Origin: Flavobacterium sp. N502540
GTDB taxonomy: Bacteria; Bacteroidota; Bacteroidia; Flavobacteriales; Flavobacteriaceae
Assembly: GCF_025947365.1 (NCBI RefSeq)
Contig: NZ_CP110012.1
Coordinates: forward strand, 372,001 to 436,000
DNA: 64,000 nt
Reading direction: 5' to 3'
The translations under genes were made by a program, and so were the position numbers. Within the stretch, counting starts at the first letter, position 1; each line of letters begins with the position of its first letter. The notes under the pieces were generated by a model that was not told where the DNA came from, did not search any database, and saw only the letters and a program-made list of their open reading frames with translations. Shown here piece after piece: positions 35,372 to 43,976 of this stretch.

Positions 35372-36772
35372 TTGAAACCATTTACACTCAACACACACTA
35401 CAAGCAAATTCTGGCAGACACCATTACGCCAGTAAGTGTTTACTTTAAAATCCGCGACAAATTCCCAAATAGCTTACTATTGGAAAGTAGTGATTATCAC
35501 GGAAATGACAACAGTTTCTCTTACATCTGCTGCAATCCCATTGCAACCATTAAAATTGAGAACGAAACCATTTCAAAAACTTTTCCAGACGGAACTAAAG
35601 AACGAATCTCTATCGACAGTTCAACGAATATTCCGGAAATTATTCAGGAATTTTCAAGCCAATTCCAATCAGAGAAAAATGATTTTAAATTTATCAATAA
35701 TGGTTTATTTGGATACATCTCTTACGATGCCGTTCGTTATTTTGAAAAAGTTACGATTGCCAAAAAAGACAGAGCTACTTTAATTCCGGATGTATTTTAT
35801 GCTGTTTATCAAAACATCATTGCCATCAATCACTTTAAAAATGAAGCATACATTTTTTGTCATAGTGTTGATGAAAGAAATAATATTTCGGAGATCGAAC
35901 AATTGTTACAATCCAGAAATATAGCCTCTTATAAATTCACCAAGGAAGGCGAAGGTTTCTCTAATTTAACCGATGAAGAATTCAAACACAATGTAGCTTT
36001 AGCCAAAAAACACTGCTTCCGTGGAGATGTTTTTCAACTGGTACTTTCACGTCGTTTTACCCAAGGTTTCAAAGGCGATGAATTCAACGTGTATCGTGCT
36101 TTACGAAGTATAAATCCTTCTCCGTACTTATTCTTCTTCGATTATGGCGATTTCAAAATATTCGGATCTTCACCTGAGGCACAAATAATTGTAAAAAACA
36201 GAAAAGCCGAAATTCATCCTATAGCCGGAACTTTTAAAAGAACCGGAAATGACGAACAGGACGCTGTTTTAGCCAAACAACTTTCAGAAGATAAAAAGGA
36301 GAACAGCGAACATGTGATGCTTGTCGATTTGGCCAGAAATGATTTAAGTCGAAACGGGCATGATGTAAATGTTGAAAAATACAGAGAAGTTCAGTTTTTC
36401 TCGCATGTAATTCATTTGGTTTCAAAAGTAACCGGTTATTTACATGAAAAAGCAACCACTATGCAGGTCGTAGCCGATACTTTCCCGGCAGGAACCTTAA
36501 GTGGTGCTCCAAAACACAGAGCCATGCAACTGATCGAAGATTATGAAAAAACAAATCGTAATTTCTACGGAGGAGCCATAGGGTTCATGGATTTTGAAGG
36601 TAATTTCAATCACGCTATTATGATTCGAACTTTCCTCAGTAAAAACCACCAATTACACTGTCAAGCTGGTGCCGGAATTGTTGCCAGTTCTGACGAAGAA
36701 AGTGAAATGCAGGAAGTCTACAACAAACTAAGAGCATTGAATACAGCCTTAGAGATGGCGGAGAAAATATAA
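35372..36772 (+). CDS. trpE: Anthranilate synthase component I
   Basis: Converts chorismate to anthranilate using ammonia supplied by TrpG; 466 aa. The feedback-site motif is LLESSDYHGND. The chorismate-binding C-terminal half has GSSPEAQIIV, IAGTFKRTGNDEQD, LVDLARNDLSRNG and GTLSGAPKHRAMQLIEDYE. The frame begins with TTG at 35372 (MKPFTLNTHYKQILAD), and no in-frame ATG is near, so initiation appears to use TTG. It is the first structural gene after the trp attenuator. The gap to the next gene is filled by a TTTCAAG-type repeat. Confidence 0.96.
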   Translation: MKPFTLNTHYKQILADTITPVSVYFKIRDKFPNSLLLESSDYHGNDNSFSYICCNPIATIKIENETISKTFPDGTKERISIDSSTNIPEIIQEFSSQFQSEKNDFKFINNGLFGYISYDAVRYFEKVTIAKKDRATLIPDVFYAVYQNIIAINHFKNEAYIFCHSVDERNNISEIEQLLQSRNIASYKFTKEGEGFSNLTDEEFKHNVALAKKHCFRGDVFQLVLSRRFTQGFKGDEFNVYRALRSINPSPYLFFFDYGDFKIFGSSPEAQIIVKNRKAEIHPIAGTFKRTGNDEQDAVLAKQLSEDKKENSEHVMLVDLARNDLSRNGHDVNVEKYREVQFFSHVIHLVSKVTGYLHEKATTMQVVADTFPAGTLSGAPKHRAMQLIEDYEKTNRNFYGGAIGFMDFEGNFNHAIMIRTFLSKNHQLHCQAGAGIVASSDEESEMQEVYNKLRALNTALEMAEKI

Positions 36773-36780
36773 GTTTTTTT

Positions 36781-36838
36781 GTTTCAGATTTCATTTCCGT
36801 TACTGAAACCTGAAACCTGAAACTTGAAACTTGAAACA
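36781..36838. repeat. GTTTCAG/CTGAAAC word-built repeat in the trp operon
   Basis: Tandem near-identical heptamers (GAAACCT, GAAACCT, GAAACTT, GAAACTT) follow an opposing GTTTCAG-TTTC start, so the segment can partly fold back. Same family as 39121-39190. Confidence 0.75.
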
Positions 36839-36876
36839 AAACTAAAAAACAACCATAAACACAACCTAAAAAAACG

Positions 36877-37326
36877 ATGAAGAACATTATTCCATTTTTG
36901 ATTGCCATTGTATTATTTACTTCCTGTGAAGCTAAAAAAGAATCGAACACACTTCCTTTAAGCGGAACCTGGCGTTTGATATCAGCTGAAACCACCGAAA
37001 AAGATTCTACGTTCTCAACTTTCAATCCAAAGACAAAAATGATTAAAATTATAAATGATAGCCATTTTGCTTTTTTTAATCATGATTTAAACAACGGCAA
37101 GGATTCAACGAATGCAGTATTCTTTGGTGGAGGGGGAAAATATACTTTAAAAGACAGTATTTATACCGAAAATCTGGAATACTTCAATAACCGTCAATGG
37201 GAAAACAATAAGTTTGAGTTTGTTGTAAAAATTAAAAACGATACTCTGATTCAAAAAGGAATTGAAAAATTAGAAAAATTAGGAATCGATCGAATTATCA
37301 CTGAAAAGTACGTTCGGGAAAAATAA
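36877..37326 (+). CDS. Small lipoprotein with lipocalin-like fold inside the trp operon
   Basis: A 149-aa predicted lipoprotein: MKNIIPFLIAIVLFTSCEAK, lipobox Cys at residue 17. The mature part begins LPLSGTWRLISAETTEKD and continues in strands to the end (FFGGGGKYTLKDSIYTENL), like the small lipocalin-like proteins common in Flavobacterium. No biosynthetic role in tryptophan synthesis is expected. It lies between trpE and trpG, separated from both by word-built repeats, so it may be a passenger gene of the operon. Confidence 0.75.
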   Translation: MKNIIPFLIAIVLFTSCEAKKESNTLPLSGTWRLISAETTEKDSTFSTFNPKTKMIKIINDSHFAFFNHDLNNGKDSTNAVFFGGGGKYTLKDSIYTENLEYFNNRQWENNKFEFVVKIKNDTLIQKGIEKLEKLGIDRIITEKYVREK

Positions 37327-37332
37327 ATAAAA

Positions 37333-37400
37333 ATCAGTTGTCAGTCTCAGTATTCAGTCTCAGTAAACTAAGTACCTGAGAAGCTTAGCAACTTAGAACC
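37333..37400. repeat. CTCAGT/CTTAG word-built repeat in the trp operon
   Basis: Iterated CAGTCTCAGTATTCAGTCTC is followed by the complementary words CTAAGTACCTGAGAAGCTTAG and CTTAGAACC. A related CTTAGCATCTTAG stretch occurs at 48884-48915. Confidence 0.65.
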
Positions 37401-37408
37401 TAAAAAAA

Positions 37409-37975
37409 ATGAAAAAAATATTAGTTATAGACAATTACGATAGTTTCACTTATAATTTAGTACACTATCTGGAAGATTTGAACTGTGAAGTTACTGTATA
37501 CAGAAACGATGAGTTTGATATTGATGAAATCGCCTCTTTTGAAAAAATACTTCTTTCTCCGGGTCCGGGAATTCCGGATGAAGCAGGGTTGTTGAAAGCG
37601 GTGATTCAGAAATATGCTCCAACAAAAAGTATTTTAGGCGTTTGTTTAGGACAACAGGCTATCGGAGAAGTTTTTGGAGGAACACTTTCAAACCTGGACA
37701 AGGTATACCATGGTGTCGCTACAAATGTAAAAACTGTAGTTTCAGACGAAATTTTGTTCGAAGGTTTAGGCAACGAATTCGAAGTTGGTCGTTACCATTC
37801 CTGGGTTGTTGATGCCAACTTGCCCGATGTTCTTGAAGCCACTTCAGTTGATGAAAACGGACAAATCATGTCTTTAAGACACAAAACTTTTGATGTTAGA
37901 GGCGTTCAGTTTCATCCGGAAAGTGTTCTGACACCAAAAGGAAAAAGGATTTTAGAGAATTGGATTAAGAGCTAG
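37409..37975 (+). CDS. trpG: Anthranilate synthase component II (glutamine amidotransferase)
   Basis: Supplies ammonia from glutamine to TrpE; 188 aa. The class I amidotransferase nucleophile is Cys79 in SILGVCLGQQAIGEVFGG, the catalytic His-Glu is in GVQFHPESVLTPKG, and the oxyanion region is SPGPGIPDEAG. It starts with KILVIDNYDSFTYNLVHYLE, the hallmark of TrpG/PabA. The same protein may serve p-aminobenzoate synthesis, but its place in the trp operon supports TrpG. Confidence 0.95.
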   Translation: MKKILVIDNYDSFTYNLVHYLEDLNCEVTVYRNDEFDIDEIASFEKILLSPGPGIPDEAGLLKAVIQKYAPTKSILGVCLGQQAIGEVFGGTLSNLDKVYHGVATNVKTVVSDEILFEGLGNEFEVGRYHSWVVDANLPDVLEATSVDENGQIMSLRHKTFDVRGVQFHPESVLTPKGKRILENWIKS

Positions 37976-37980
37976 ACAAT

Positions 37981-38119
37981 AGTCAAAAGTTTTAAAGTCG
38001 AAAGTTCCAAAGTCAAATACTTTACCTTTCCTATTAAAACTTAAAACAATAATCAATTCCAAAAAAAACATCAAATTTTGAAGACTTTATGGCCTTCGAC
38101 TTTAGACTTTAAGACTTAA
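37981..38119. repeat. AAAGTC/GACTTT word-built palindrome in the trp operon
   Basis: The 148-bp gap between trpG and trpD has AAAGTCGAAAGTTCCAAAGTC on the left and CTTCGACTTTAGACTTTAAG on the right, so the outer parts are complementary. No U tract follows. Confidence 0.75.
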
Positions 38120-38123
38120 ATAA

Positions 38124-39116
38124 ATGAAAAACATACTAAATAAATTAATCAATCACGAAGTGCTTTCGAAAGAGGAAGCCAAAGACGTGTTGCTTAACAT
38201 CTCAAGCGGGGCTTACAACCCAAGTCAGATTTCGGCATTTTTGACTGTATTTATGATGCGAAGCATAACAATTGATGAGCTTTCCGGATTTCGCGAAGCT
38301 TTATTAGAATTGTGTATTCGTGTGGATTTATCGGCCTACAATGCTATTGATTTGTGCGGAACGGGTGGTGACGGAAAAGATACTTTCAACATTTCGACTT
38401 TAGCTTCATTCGTAGCTGCAGGAGCAGGAATAAAGGTAGCAAAACATGGAAATTATGGGGTCTCCTCTATTTCGGGATCAAGCAACGTGATGGAAAAAAT
38501 GGGAATAAAATTCAGCAACGATCCGTCATTTTTAGAAAAATGTATCGATCAGGCAGGAATTTGTGTTTTACACGCTCCTTTATTTCACCCAGCCATGAAA
38601 CATGTAGGACCAATCCGAAAAGAGCTGGCTGTAAAAACATTTTTCAACATGTTAGGGCCAATGGTAAACCCATCTTTTCCTAAAAATCAATTAGTTGGTG
38701 TCTTCAATTTAGAGCTAGCCCGAATGTATGCTTATTTATATCAAAACACCGACGTTAATTTTACCATCTTACATTCGCTTGACGGTTACGATGAAATCTC
38801 GTTAACCGGCCCGACAAAAATCATTACAAGCGATATGGAGGGTATGCTGAAACCGGAGGATTTTAACGTTCGTCTTTTATCGCAAAGAGAAATTGAGGGA
38901 GGAAGAACCATCGAAGAATCGGCAGATATGTTTGTCAGCATTATTTCCGGAAAAGGAAGTGAGGCTCAGAATAATGTGGTTTGTGCAAATGCAGCAATGG
39001 CCATTTCAACCGTAACCAAATGCTCACCTAAGGAAGGTTTTAAGCAGGCCAAAGAAAGTTTGTTTTCCGGAAAAGGGCATCAAGCGCTTAAAAAATTACA
39101 AGAACTAAGTAAGTAA
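38124..39116 (+). CDS. trpD: Anthranilate phosphoribosyltransferase
   Basis: Transfers the phosphoribosyl group of PRPP to anthranilate; 330 aa. The PRPP-binding motif is DLCGTGGDGKDTFNIST, followed by KHGNYGVSSISGSSNVMEKM (the KHGN motif) and HPAMKHVGPIRKELAVKTFF, where the anthranilate-binding Arg lies. FNMLGPMVNPSFP is also typical. The order trpG-trpD-trpC follows the pathway. Confidence 0.96.
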   Translation: MKNILNKLINHEVLSKEEAKDVLLNISSGAYNPSQISAFLTVFMMRSITIDELSGFREALLELCIRVDLSAYNAIDLCGTGGDGKDTFNISTLASFVAAGAGIKVAKHGNYGVSSISGSSNVMEKMGIKFSNDPSFLEKCIDQAGICVLHAPLFHPAMKHVGPIRKELAVKTFFNMLGPMVNPSFPKNQLVGVFNLELARMYAYLYQNTDVNFTILHSLDGYDEISLTGPTKIITSDMEGMLKPEDFNVRLLSQREIEGGRTIEESADMFVSIISGKGSEAQNNVVCANAAMAISTVTKCSPKEGFKQAKESLFSGKGHQALKKLQELSK

Positions 39117-39120
39117 AAAA

Positions 39121-39190
39121 TAGTTTCAAGTCTTTTTTGTTTCAGGTTTCAAGTTGTTGAAACCGGGAACTTGAAACCTGAAACCTGAAA
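39121..39190. repeat. TTTCAGG/CCTGAAA word-built perfect hairpin in the trp operon
   Basis: The 17-bp arms at 39139-39155 and 39168-39184 are exact inverse complements (GTTTCAGGTTTCAAGTT on the left) around a 12-base loop. The right arm is followed by another CCTGAAAAC unit. It fills the trpD-trpC gap and lacks a T tract. Confidence 0.85.
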
Positions 39191-39201
39191 ACAATAAAAT
39201 A

Positions 39202-39981
39202 ATGAACATTTTAGATAAAATAATAATTGATAAAAAACGAGAAGTCGTCCTTAAAAAATCAATCATTCCGGTTTCACAATTGGAAAGTTCCATTTTTTTT
39301 GGAAGAGAAACGATTTCTTTAAGTCAAAAACTAAAGACAAGTTCGACAGGAATAATTGCGGAGCACAAACGCCGTTCACCGTCTAAATCTGTAATCAATC
39401 ATAGCTTCACAGTGGAAGAAGTTGTTAAAGGATATGAGAATGCAGGCGCCTGTGGAATTTCAGTTTTAACCGACGGAAAATACTTTGGCGGTTCATTAGA
39501 CGATTTACTTCTGGCAAGAGCAAGTGTAAATATTCCTCTTTTGCGAAAAGAGTTTATTGTCGATGAATATCAGATTTTAGAAGCCAAAGCATACGGAGCC
39601 GATTTAATTTTACTGATTGCGGCAGTTTTAACCCGCGAAGAAATCAAATCGTTATCAGACTTTGCTAAACAATTAGGATTAGAAGTTTTACTGGAAGTAC
39701 ACAATCAGGAAGAATTAGAGAAATCTATAATGCCAAGTCTAGATATGATTGGCGTGAACAACAGAAATCTGAAAACTTTTGAAGTAAGTCTGGATTTCAG
39801 CAAACAGCTGGCCTCTCAAATCCCGAATGATTTTGTAAAAGTTTCAGAAAGCGGAATTTCGTCTATTGAAGCAATTTCTGAATTAAGACCCTATGGTTAC
39901 AGCGGTTTCCTAATCGGAGAAAACTTTATGAAAACAGATAATGCCGGTCAGGCAGCAACTGAATTTATTAGACAGCTGTAG
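39202..39981 (+). CDS. trpC: Indole-3-glycerol phosphate synthase
   Basis: A TIM-barrel enzyme of 259 aa closing the indole ring. It opens with the N-terminal helix ILDKIIIDKKREVVLKK. The catalytic Lys-containing motif IIAEHKRRSPSKS is followed by ISVLTDGKYFGGSLDDL, PLLRKEFIVDEYQI, MIGVNNRNLKTFEV and the phosphate-binding end GFLIGENFMKT. It is a separate gene here, not fused to TrpF as in E. coli. Confidence 0.96.
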   Translation: MNILDKIIIDKKREVVLKKSIIPVSQLESSIFFGRETISLSQKLKTSSTGIIAEHKRRSPSKSVINHSFTVEEVVKGYENAGACGISVLTDGKYFGGSLDDLLLARASVNIPLLRKEFIVDEYQILEAKAYGADLILLIAAVLTREEIKSLSDFAKQLGLEVLLEVHNQEELEKSIMPSLDMIGVNNRNLKTFEVSLDFSKQLASQIPNDFVKVSESGISSIEAISELRPYGYSGFLIGENFMKTDNAGQAATEFIRQL

Positions 39982-40066
39982 GCTGTAGGCAGTAAGCTTT
40001 AAGCCGTAAGCTGAAAACCGAAAAACTTTCTTAACATTACTAATTTAGCCTAAAGCTTAAAGCATA
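39982..40066. repeat. GTAAGCTTTAAG/TAAAGCTTA word-built palindrome in the trp operon
   Basis: Words GCTGTAGGCTGTAGGCAG and TAAGCTTTAAGCCGTAAGCT are followed about 40 bp on by the complementary AGCCTAAAGCTTAAAGC. It fills the 98-bp trpC-trpF gap. Confidence 0.7.
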
Positions 40067-40079
40067 AAAATAAAAAAAA

Positions 40080-40742
40080 ATGAAACTAAAAATATGCGGT
40101 ATGAAATATCCCGACAATATACTCGAAACAGGAGCACTCCTGCCCGATTATATGGGATTTATTTTCTGGGAAAAATCCGCACGTTATTTTGACGGAACGA
40201 TTCCGGAATTGATTCATACCATCAAGAAAACCGGTGTTTTTGTAGATGAAACGGTTGATAACGTACTATCAACAGCTGACAAATACCATTTACAGGCCGT
40301 TCAGTTACACGGAAAAGAAACCGTAGAATTTTGCCGGGAACTGAGAGCTAAGATCGATGCCAAAATTGATGTAACTATTGAAATCATCAAAACATTCTCG
40401 ATAGATGAAAATTTTGATTTTGAAGTTCTGGCACCTTTTGAAAAGGTTTGCGATTATTTTCTGTTTGATACAAAAGGAAAATTACCTGGCGGAAACGGAA
40501 CCACTTTTGACTGGAAAATATTAGAAAATTATAAATCTGAGAAACCAATCTTTTTGAGCGGTGGCATCGGAATTGAAGAAATACCTGCGATAAAGAACCT
40601 CAAAGTACCTATTTATGCTATCGACGTAAACAGTAAATTTGAGACAGAACCAGGATTAAAAAATACAACTCTATTAAGAAAGTTTCAGAAAAATCTAAAA
40701 CCTGCTACTTTAAACCCAAAACAACTATACAATGAATTATAA
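40080..40742 (+). CDS. trpF: Phosphoribosylanthranilate isomerase
   Basis: Amadori isomerase of 220 aa. It starts KLKICGMKYPDNI with the catalytic Cys in KICGM. The second catalytic residue is the Asp in YFLFDTKG, and the phosphate-binding segments are KLPGGNGTTFDW and IFLSGGIGIEEI, ending with YAIDVNSKFETEPGLKN. Its last 11 bp overlap the start of trpB, implying translational coupling. Confidence 0.95.
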   Translation: MKLKICGMKYPDNILETGALLPDYMGFIFWEKSARYFDGTIPELIHTIKKTGVFVDETVDNVLSTADKYHLQAVQLHGKETVEFCRELRAKIDAKIDVTIEIIKTFSIDENFDFEVLAPFEKVCDYFLFDTKGKLPGGNGTTFDWKILENYKSEKPIFLSGGIGIEEIPAIKNLKVPIYAIDVNSKFETEPGLKNTTLLRKFQKNLKPATLNPKQLYNEL

Positions 40743-41913
40743 CGTTAACGAAAAAGGATATTACGGAGAGTTTGGAGGGGCTTACATTCCTGAAATGCTT
40801 TATCCGAATGTAGAAGAATTACGTCAGAATTATCTAAAAATAACAAGCGAGCCAGATTTTAAAGCAGAATTTGACCAATTACTAAAAGATTATGTAGGTC
40901 GTCCTAGTCCGCTTTATTTTGCAAAACGTTTGTCAGAGAAGTACAATACCAAAATTTATCTAAAAAGAGAAGATTTAAATCATACCGGAGCACACAAAGT
41001 CAATAATACTATTGGACAAATTCTGGTTGCCAAACGTCTGGGTAAAAAAAGAATTATCGCTGAAACTGGTGCCGGTCAGCATGGTGTGGCAACAGCTACG
41101 GTATGTGCTTTAATGGGACTGGAATGTATCGTGTATATGGGTGAAATTGACATCGCGCGTCAGGCACCAAACGTGGCACGTATGAAAATGTTAGGCGCAG
41201 AAGTCCGTCCGGCACTTTCAGGTTCCAAAACGTTAAAAGATGCTACCAATGAGGCTATTCGTGATTGGATTAACAATCCTGTAGATACACATTATATCAT
41301 AGGCTCAGCAATTGGACCACACCCCTACCCTGATATGGTTACCCGTTTTCAAAGTGTTATTTCAGAAGAAATCAAATGGCAGTTAAAAGCAAAAGAAGGA
41401 CGTGAAAATCCTGATTATGTAGTAGCTTGTATCGGTGGAGGAAGTAATGCAGCCGGAACCTATTATCACTTTCTGCACGAACCTGAAGTGGGGATTATTG
41501 CCGTAGAAGCTGCCGGAAAAGGGGTTGACAGCGGTCACAGCGCTGCCACCAGTAAATTAGGAAAAATGGGGATTATTCACGGCTGTAAAACCCTTTTGAT
41601 GCAAACTCCGGACGGACAAATTACCGAACCGTATTCTATTTCTGCAGGTCTTGATTATCCCGGAGTTGGTCCTATGCATGCACATCTGGCGCAAACGGGT
41701 CGCGGAGAATTCTTTTCTGTAACTGATGATGATGCAATGAACGCAGGTTTACAGCTTACCAAATTGGAAGGAATTATTCCGGCAATTGAAAGTGCACATG
41801 CTTTTGCTGTTTTAGATCAGAAGAAATTCAAACCAAGCGATATTGTAGTTATCAGTCTTTCCGGTCGCGGAGATAAGGATTTAGATAATTATATTGAATA
41901 TTTTAAATTGTAA
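40732..41913 (+). CDS. trpB: Tryptophan synthase beta subunit
   Basis: The PLP-dependent enzyme that joins indole and serine; 393 aa. The PLP Lys is residue 89 in HTGAHKVNNTIGQ. The PLP-phosphate loop is CIGGGSNAAG, and the N-terminal GYYGEFGGAYIPEML is the classical TrpB1 start. It overlaps trpF by 11 bp. TrpA lies 1.15 kb downstream, separated by two unrelated genes, which is unusual because trpB and trpA are generally adjacent. Confidence 0.97.
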   Translation: MNYNVNEKGYYGEFGGAYIPEMLYPNVEELRQNYLKITSEPDFKAEFDQLLKDYVGRPSPLYFAKRLSEKYNTKIYLKREDLNHTGAHKVNNTIGQILVAKRLGKKRIIAETGAGQHGVATATVCALMGLECIVYMGEIDIARQAPNVARMKMLGAEVRPALSGSKTLKDATNEAIRDWINNPVDTHYIIGSAIGPHPYPDMVTRFQSVISEEIKWQLKAKEGRENPDYVVACIGGGSNAAGTYYHFLHEPEVGIIAVEAAGKGVDSGHSAATSKLGKMGIIHGCKTLLMQTPDGQITEPYSISAGLDYPGVGPMHAHLAQTGRGEFFSVTDDDAMNAGLQLTKLEGIIPAIESAHAFAVLDQKKFKPSDIVVISLSGRGDKDLDNYIEYFKL

Positions 41914-41926
41914 TAAAATAGCAACT

Positions 41927-42247
41927 ATGGAAAAGTTATTCTCTTACGGAACATTGCGATCAAAAGAAATTCAAATGCGTCTTTTTAATAAGGTACTGAC
42001 TGGAACCCGAGATCAGCTTCACGGTCACAAACTAAAAAGTCTGCAAATCGAAGAAGAATTTGGAATGGCAGATTATGTTGTAGTCGTACCCAGCGCAACC
42101 TCTACGGATCCTATACACGGTGTTGTTTTTGACGTCACAAATGCCGATTTAGCCAAAGTAGATCTATTCGAATCTAATGCGTATAAAAGAGTTCAGGTAA
42201 CCTTAAATTCCGGAACAATTGCCTGGATTTATATCGAAAACAAATAA
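41927..42247 (+). CDS. Gamma-glutamylcyclotransferase-like (AIG2/GGCT) protein
   Basis: A 106-aa protein of the AIG2-like fold. It starts EKLFSYGTLRSKEIQMRLF with the YGTL substrate-binding loop, followed by GVVFDVTNADLAKVDLFES, where an acidic residue (Asp/Glu of the VDLFE segment) is expected to be catalytic. ATG 41927 was chosen because the 11 residues before it in the open frame come from the end of trpB. It starts 13 bp after trpB, so it is co-transcribed with the trp genes without an obvious metabolic role there. Confidence 0.82.
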   Translation: MEKLFSYGTLRSKEIQMRLFNKVLTGTRDQLHGHKLKSLQIEEEFGMADYVVVVPSATSTDPIHGVVFDVTNADLAKVDLFESNAYKRVQVTLNSGTIAWIYIENK

Positions 42248-42256
42248 TTCTATACC

Positions 42257-42994
42257 ATGATTCTGGCAGCAGCACAAACAAAACCATTCCGCGAGGATAT
42301 TGATTCCAACTTATTAGAGCACTATCGTCTTATTGAACTAGCCGTTCAGAATGGAGCAAAATTAATTGCATTTCCTGAAATGTCAATCACAGGTTACGAA
42401 AGGGAGTACGCTCAAAAACTGGCTTTCCAAAAAGACGATTCGAGATTAGATCATTTAAGAAAATTAGCTGTAGAAAACAATATCGTCATCATTGCAGGAG
42501 CGCCAATCCAAATTGGATCAGAATTATTTATCGGTGAATTTATTATTGCTCCGGACAACTCTGTTTCGATATACACCAAGCAATTTTTGCATGAAGGAGA
42601 AGACGATTTTTTTCAATCTTCATTTGATTATAATCCGATGATTGAAATTGAGAATCAGAAAATTTCATTTGCTATTTGTGCTGATATTGACCATCCACTG
42701 CATCCGCAAAATGCATGTAAGAGAGAAACAAATATTTATATTGCCAGTATTTTCTTTTCGCCAAACGGAATTCCAAATGCTTACAGGCATTTACAAAGTT
42801 ATGCCGAGAAACACCAATTGAATGTGCTGATGTCTAATTTCAGTGGAGAATCGTGGGGATCACCATCGGCCGGACAAAGTGCTTTCTGGAATAATAAAGG
42901 TGAACTTATTGAACAAATGAATGATACAGATACCGGACTTTTATTGGTGGAATATCAAAACGAAAACTGGACCAGTAAAGTTGTAAAAAATTAG
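42257..42994 (+). CDS. Carbon-nitrogen hydrolase (nitrilase superfamily)
   Basis: A cytoplasmic amidase-like enzyme of 245 aa. The catalytic triad is visible as Glu in LIAFPEMSITGYE, Lys in IYTKQFLHEGE and Cys in FAICADIDHP. The superfamily hydrolyses amides or nitriles, or condenses amines with acyl groups; the substrate is not predictable. It begins 9 bp after the AIG2-like gene and lies between trpB and trpA. Confidence 0.88.
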   Translation: MILAAAQTKPFREDIDSNLLEHYRLIELAVQNGAKLIAFPEMSITGYEREYAQKLAFQKDDSRLDHLRKLAVENNIVIIAGAPIQIGSELFIGEFIIAPDNSVSIYTKQFLHEGEDDFFQSSFDYNPMIEIENQKISFAICADIDHPLHPQNACKRETNIYIASIFFSPNGIPNAYRHLQSYAEKHQLNVLMSNFSGESWGSPSAGQSAFWNNKGELIEQMNDTDTGLLLVEYQNENWTSKVVKN

Positions 42995-43067
42995 TACAAA
43001 TCCCTTAATCCGGGAGAAGATAAAATTTAAACCTATCTAACTTTTGTTAGGAGAAAAAATAAAAACA

Positions 43068-43829
43068 ATGAACAGAATAACTCAAAAATTACAAGAAGAT
43101 AAAAAGATTCTTTCTATTTATTTCTCAGCGGGATATCCAAATTTGAATGATACCGTTCCCATCATTCAGGATTTAGAAAAAAATGGTGTTGATTTAATCG
43201 AAATTGGCTTGCCTTTTAGTGATCCTTTGGCTGATGGTCCAACCATTCAGGCGAGTTCAACACAGGCCCTTCACAATGGAATGACTACCCAAATTCTTTT
43301 TGATCAGTTGAAAAACATCCGCGAAAGCGTAAAAATTCCGTTAATTATTATGGGATACTTTAACCCGATGCTGCAATACGGAATCGAAGATTTTTGTAAA
43401 AAATGTGCCGAAATTGGTATCGACGGCTTAATTATTCCGGATTTACCAGTTGATGTTTACGCAGCCGAATACAAAGTAATTTTCGAAAAATACGGTTTAA
43501 TCAATGTTTTCCTGATTACCCCACAAACGTCAGAAGAGCGCATACGTTTTATCGACAGTGTTTCAAATGGATTCATTTATATGGTGAGTTCTGCCAGCGT
43601 AACGGGTTCTCAGGCCGGTTTCGGAAACACTCAGGAAAATTATTTCGAAAGAATTGCCCAAATGGATCTTAAAAACCCACAAATCGTAGGTTTTGGAATT
43701 TCAAATAAAGAAACATTCAATCAGGCTACCAAATATGCCAAAGGTGCCATTATCGGAAGTGCCTTTATCAAACATTTGTCTGAGAATGGAAGCAGAAAAA
43801 TTGCAGAATTTGTTGGAGAGATTAGATAA
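43068..43829 (+). CDS. trpA: Tryptophan synthase alpha subunit
   Basis: Cleaves indole-3-glycerol phosphate to indole and GAP; 253 aa TIM barrel. Catalytic Glu45 is in VDLIEIGLPFSDPLADGPTI, with Asp56 in the same segment. The phosphate-binding end is GFGISNKETFNQ with GAIIGSAFIKH. ATG 43068 (MNRITQKLQEDKK) is used; the frame also opens at a TTG eight codons earlier. It closes the operon, followed by a repeat and a strong terminator. Confidence 0.96.
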   Translation: MNRITQKLQEDKKILSIYFSAGYPNLNDTVPIIQDLEKNGVDLIEIGLPFSDPLADGPTIQASSTQALHNGMTTQILFDQLKNIRESVKIPLIIMGYFNPMLQYGIEDFCKKCAEIGIDGLIIPDLPVDVYAAEYKVIFEKYGLINVFLITPQTSEERIRFIDSVSNGFIYMVSSASVTGSQAGFGNTQENYFERIAQMDLKNPQIVGFGISNKETFNQATKYAKGAIIGSAFIKHLSENGSRKIAEFVGEIR

Positions 43830-43863
43830 TTAATTTTTCTACTAATATATAATACCGTCTAGT

Positions 43864-43966
43864 TTGTCATTTCTCCTTCGTCGAAATGACACTCGTAATT
43901 CGACAAAGATCGACTATTATGCATGAGGATTTCTTATGTAATTTCTCCCTTCGGTCGAAATGACAA
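43864..43966. repeat. GTCATTTCG-family palindromic repeat, copy 3
   Basis: The arms start TTGTCATTTCTCCTTCGTCG (43864) and end CCCTTCGGTCGAAATGACAA (43966). The right arm is almost identical to the right arm of the copy at 23336-23365. The centre contains TTCGACAAAGATCGAC, again like the other copies. Confidence 0.8.
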
Positions 43967-43976
43967 AACCCCATTA

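Noticed and set aside
36800..36838. Short regular repeats that might suggest a CRISPR array or a microsatellite
   Set aside because: The units are 7 bases, directly adjacent with no spacers, and mirror-imaged words occur next to them; no cas gene is nearby. It is a word-built palindrome, not CRISPR.
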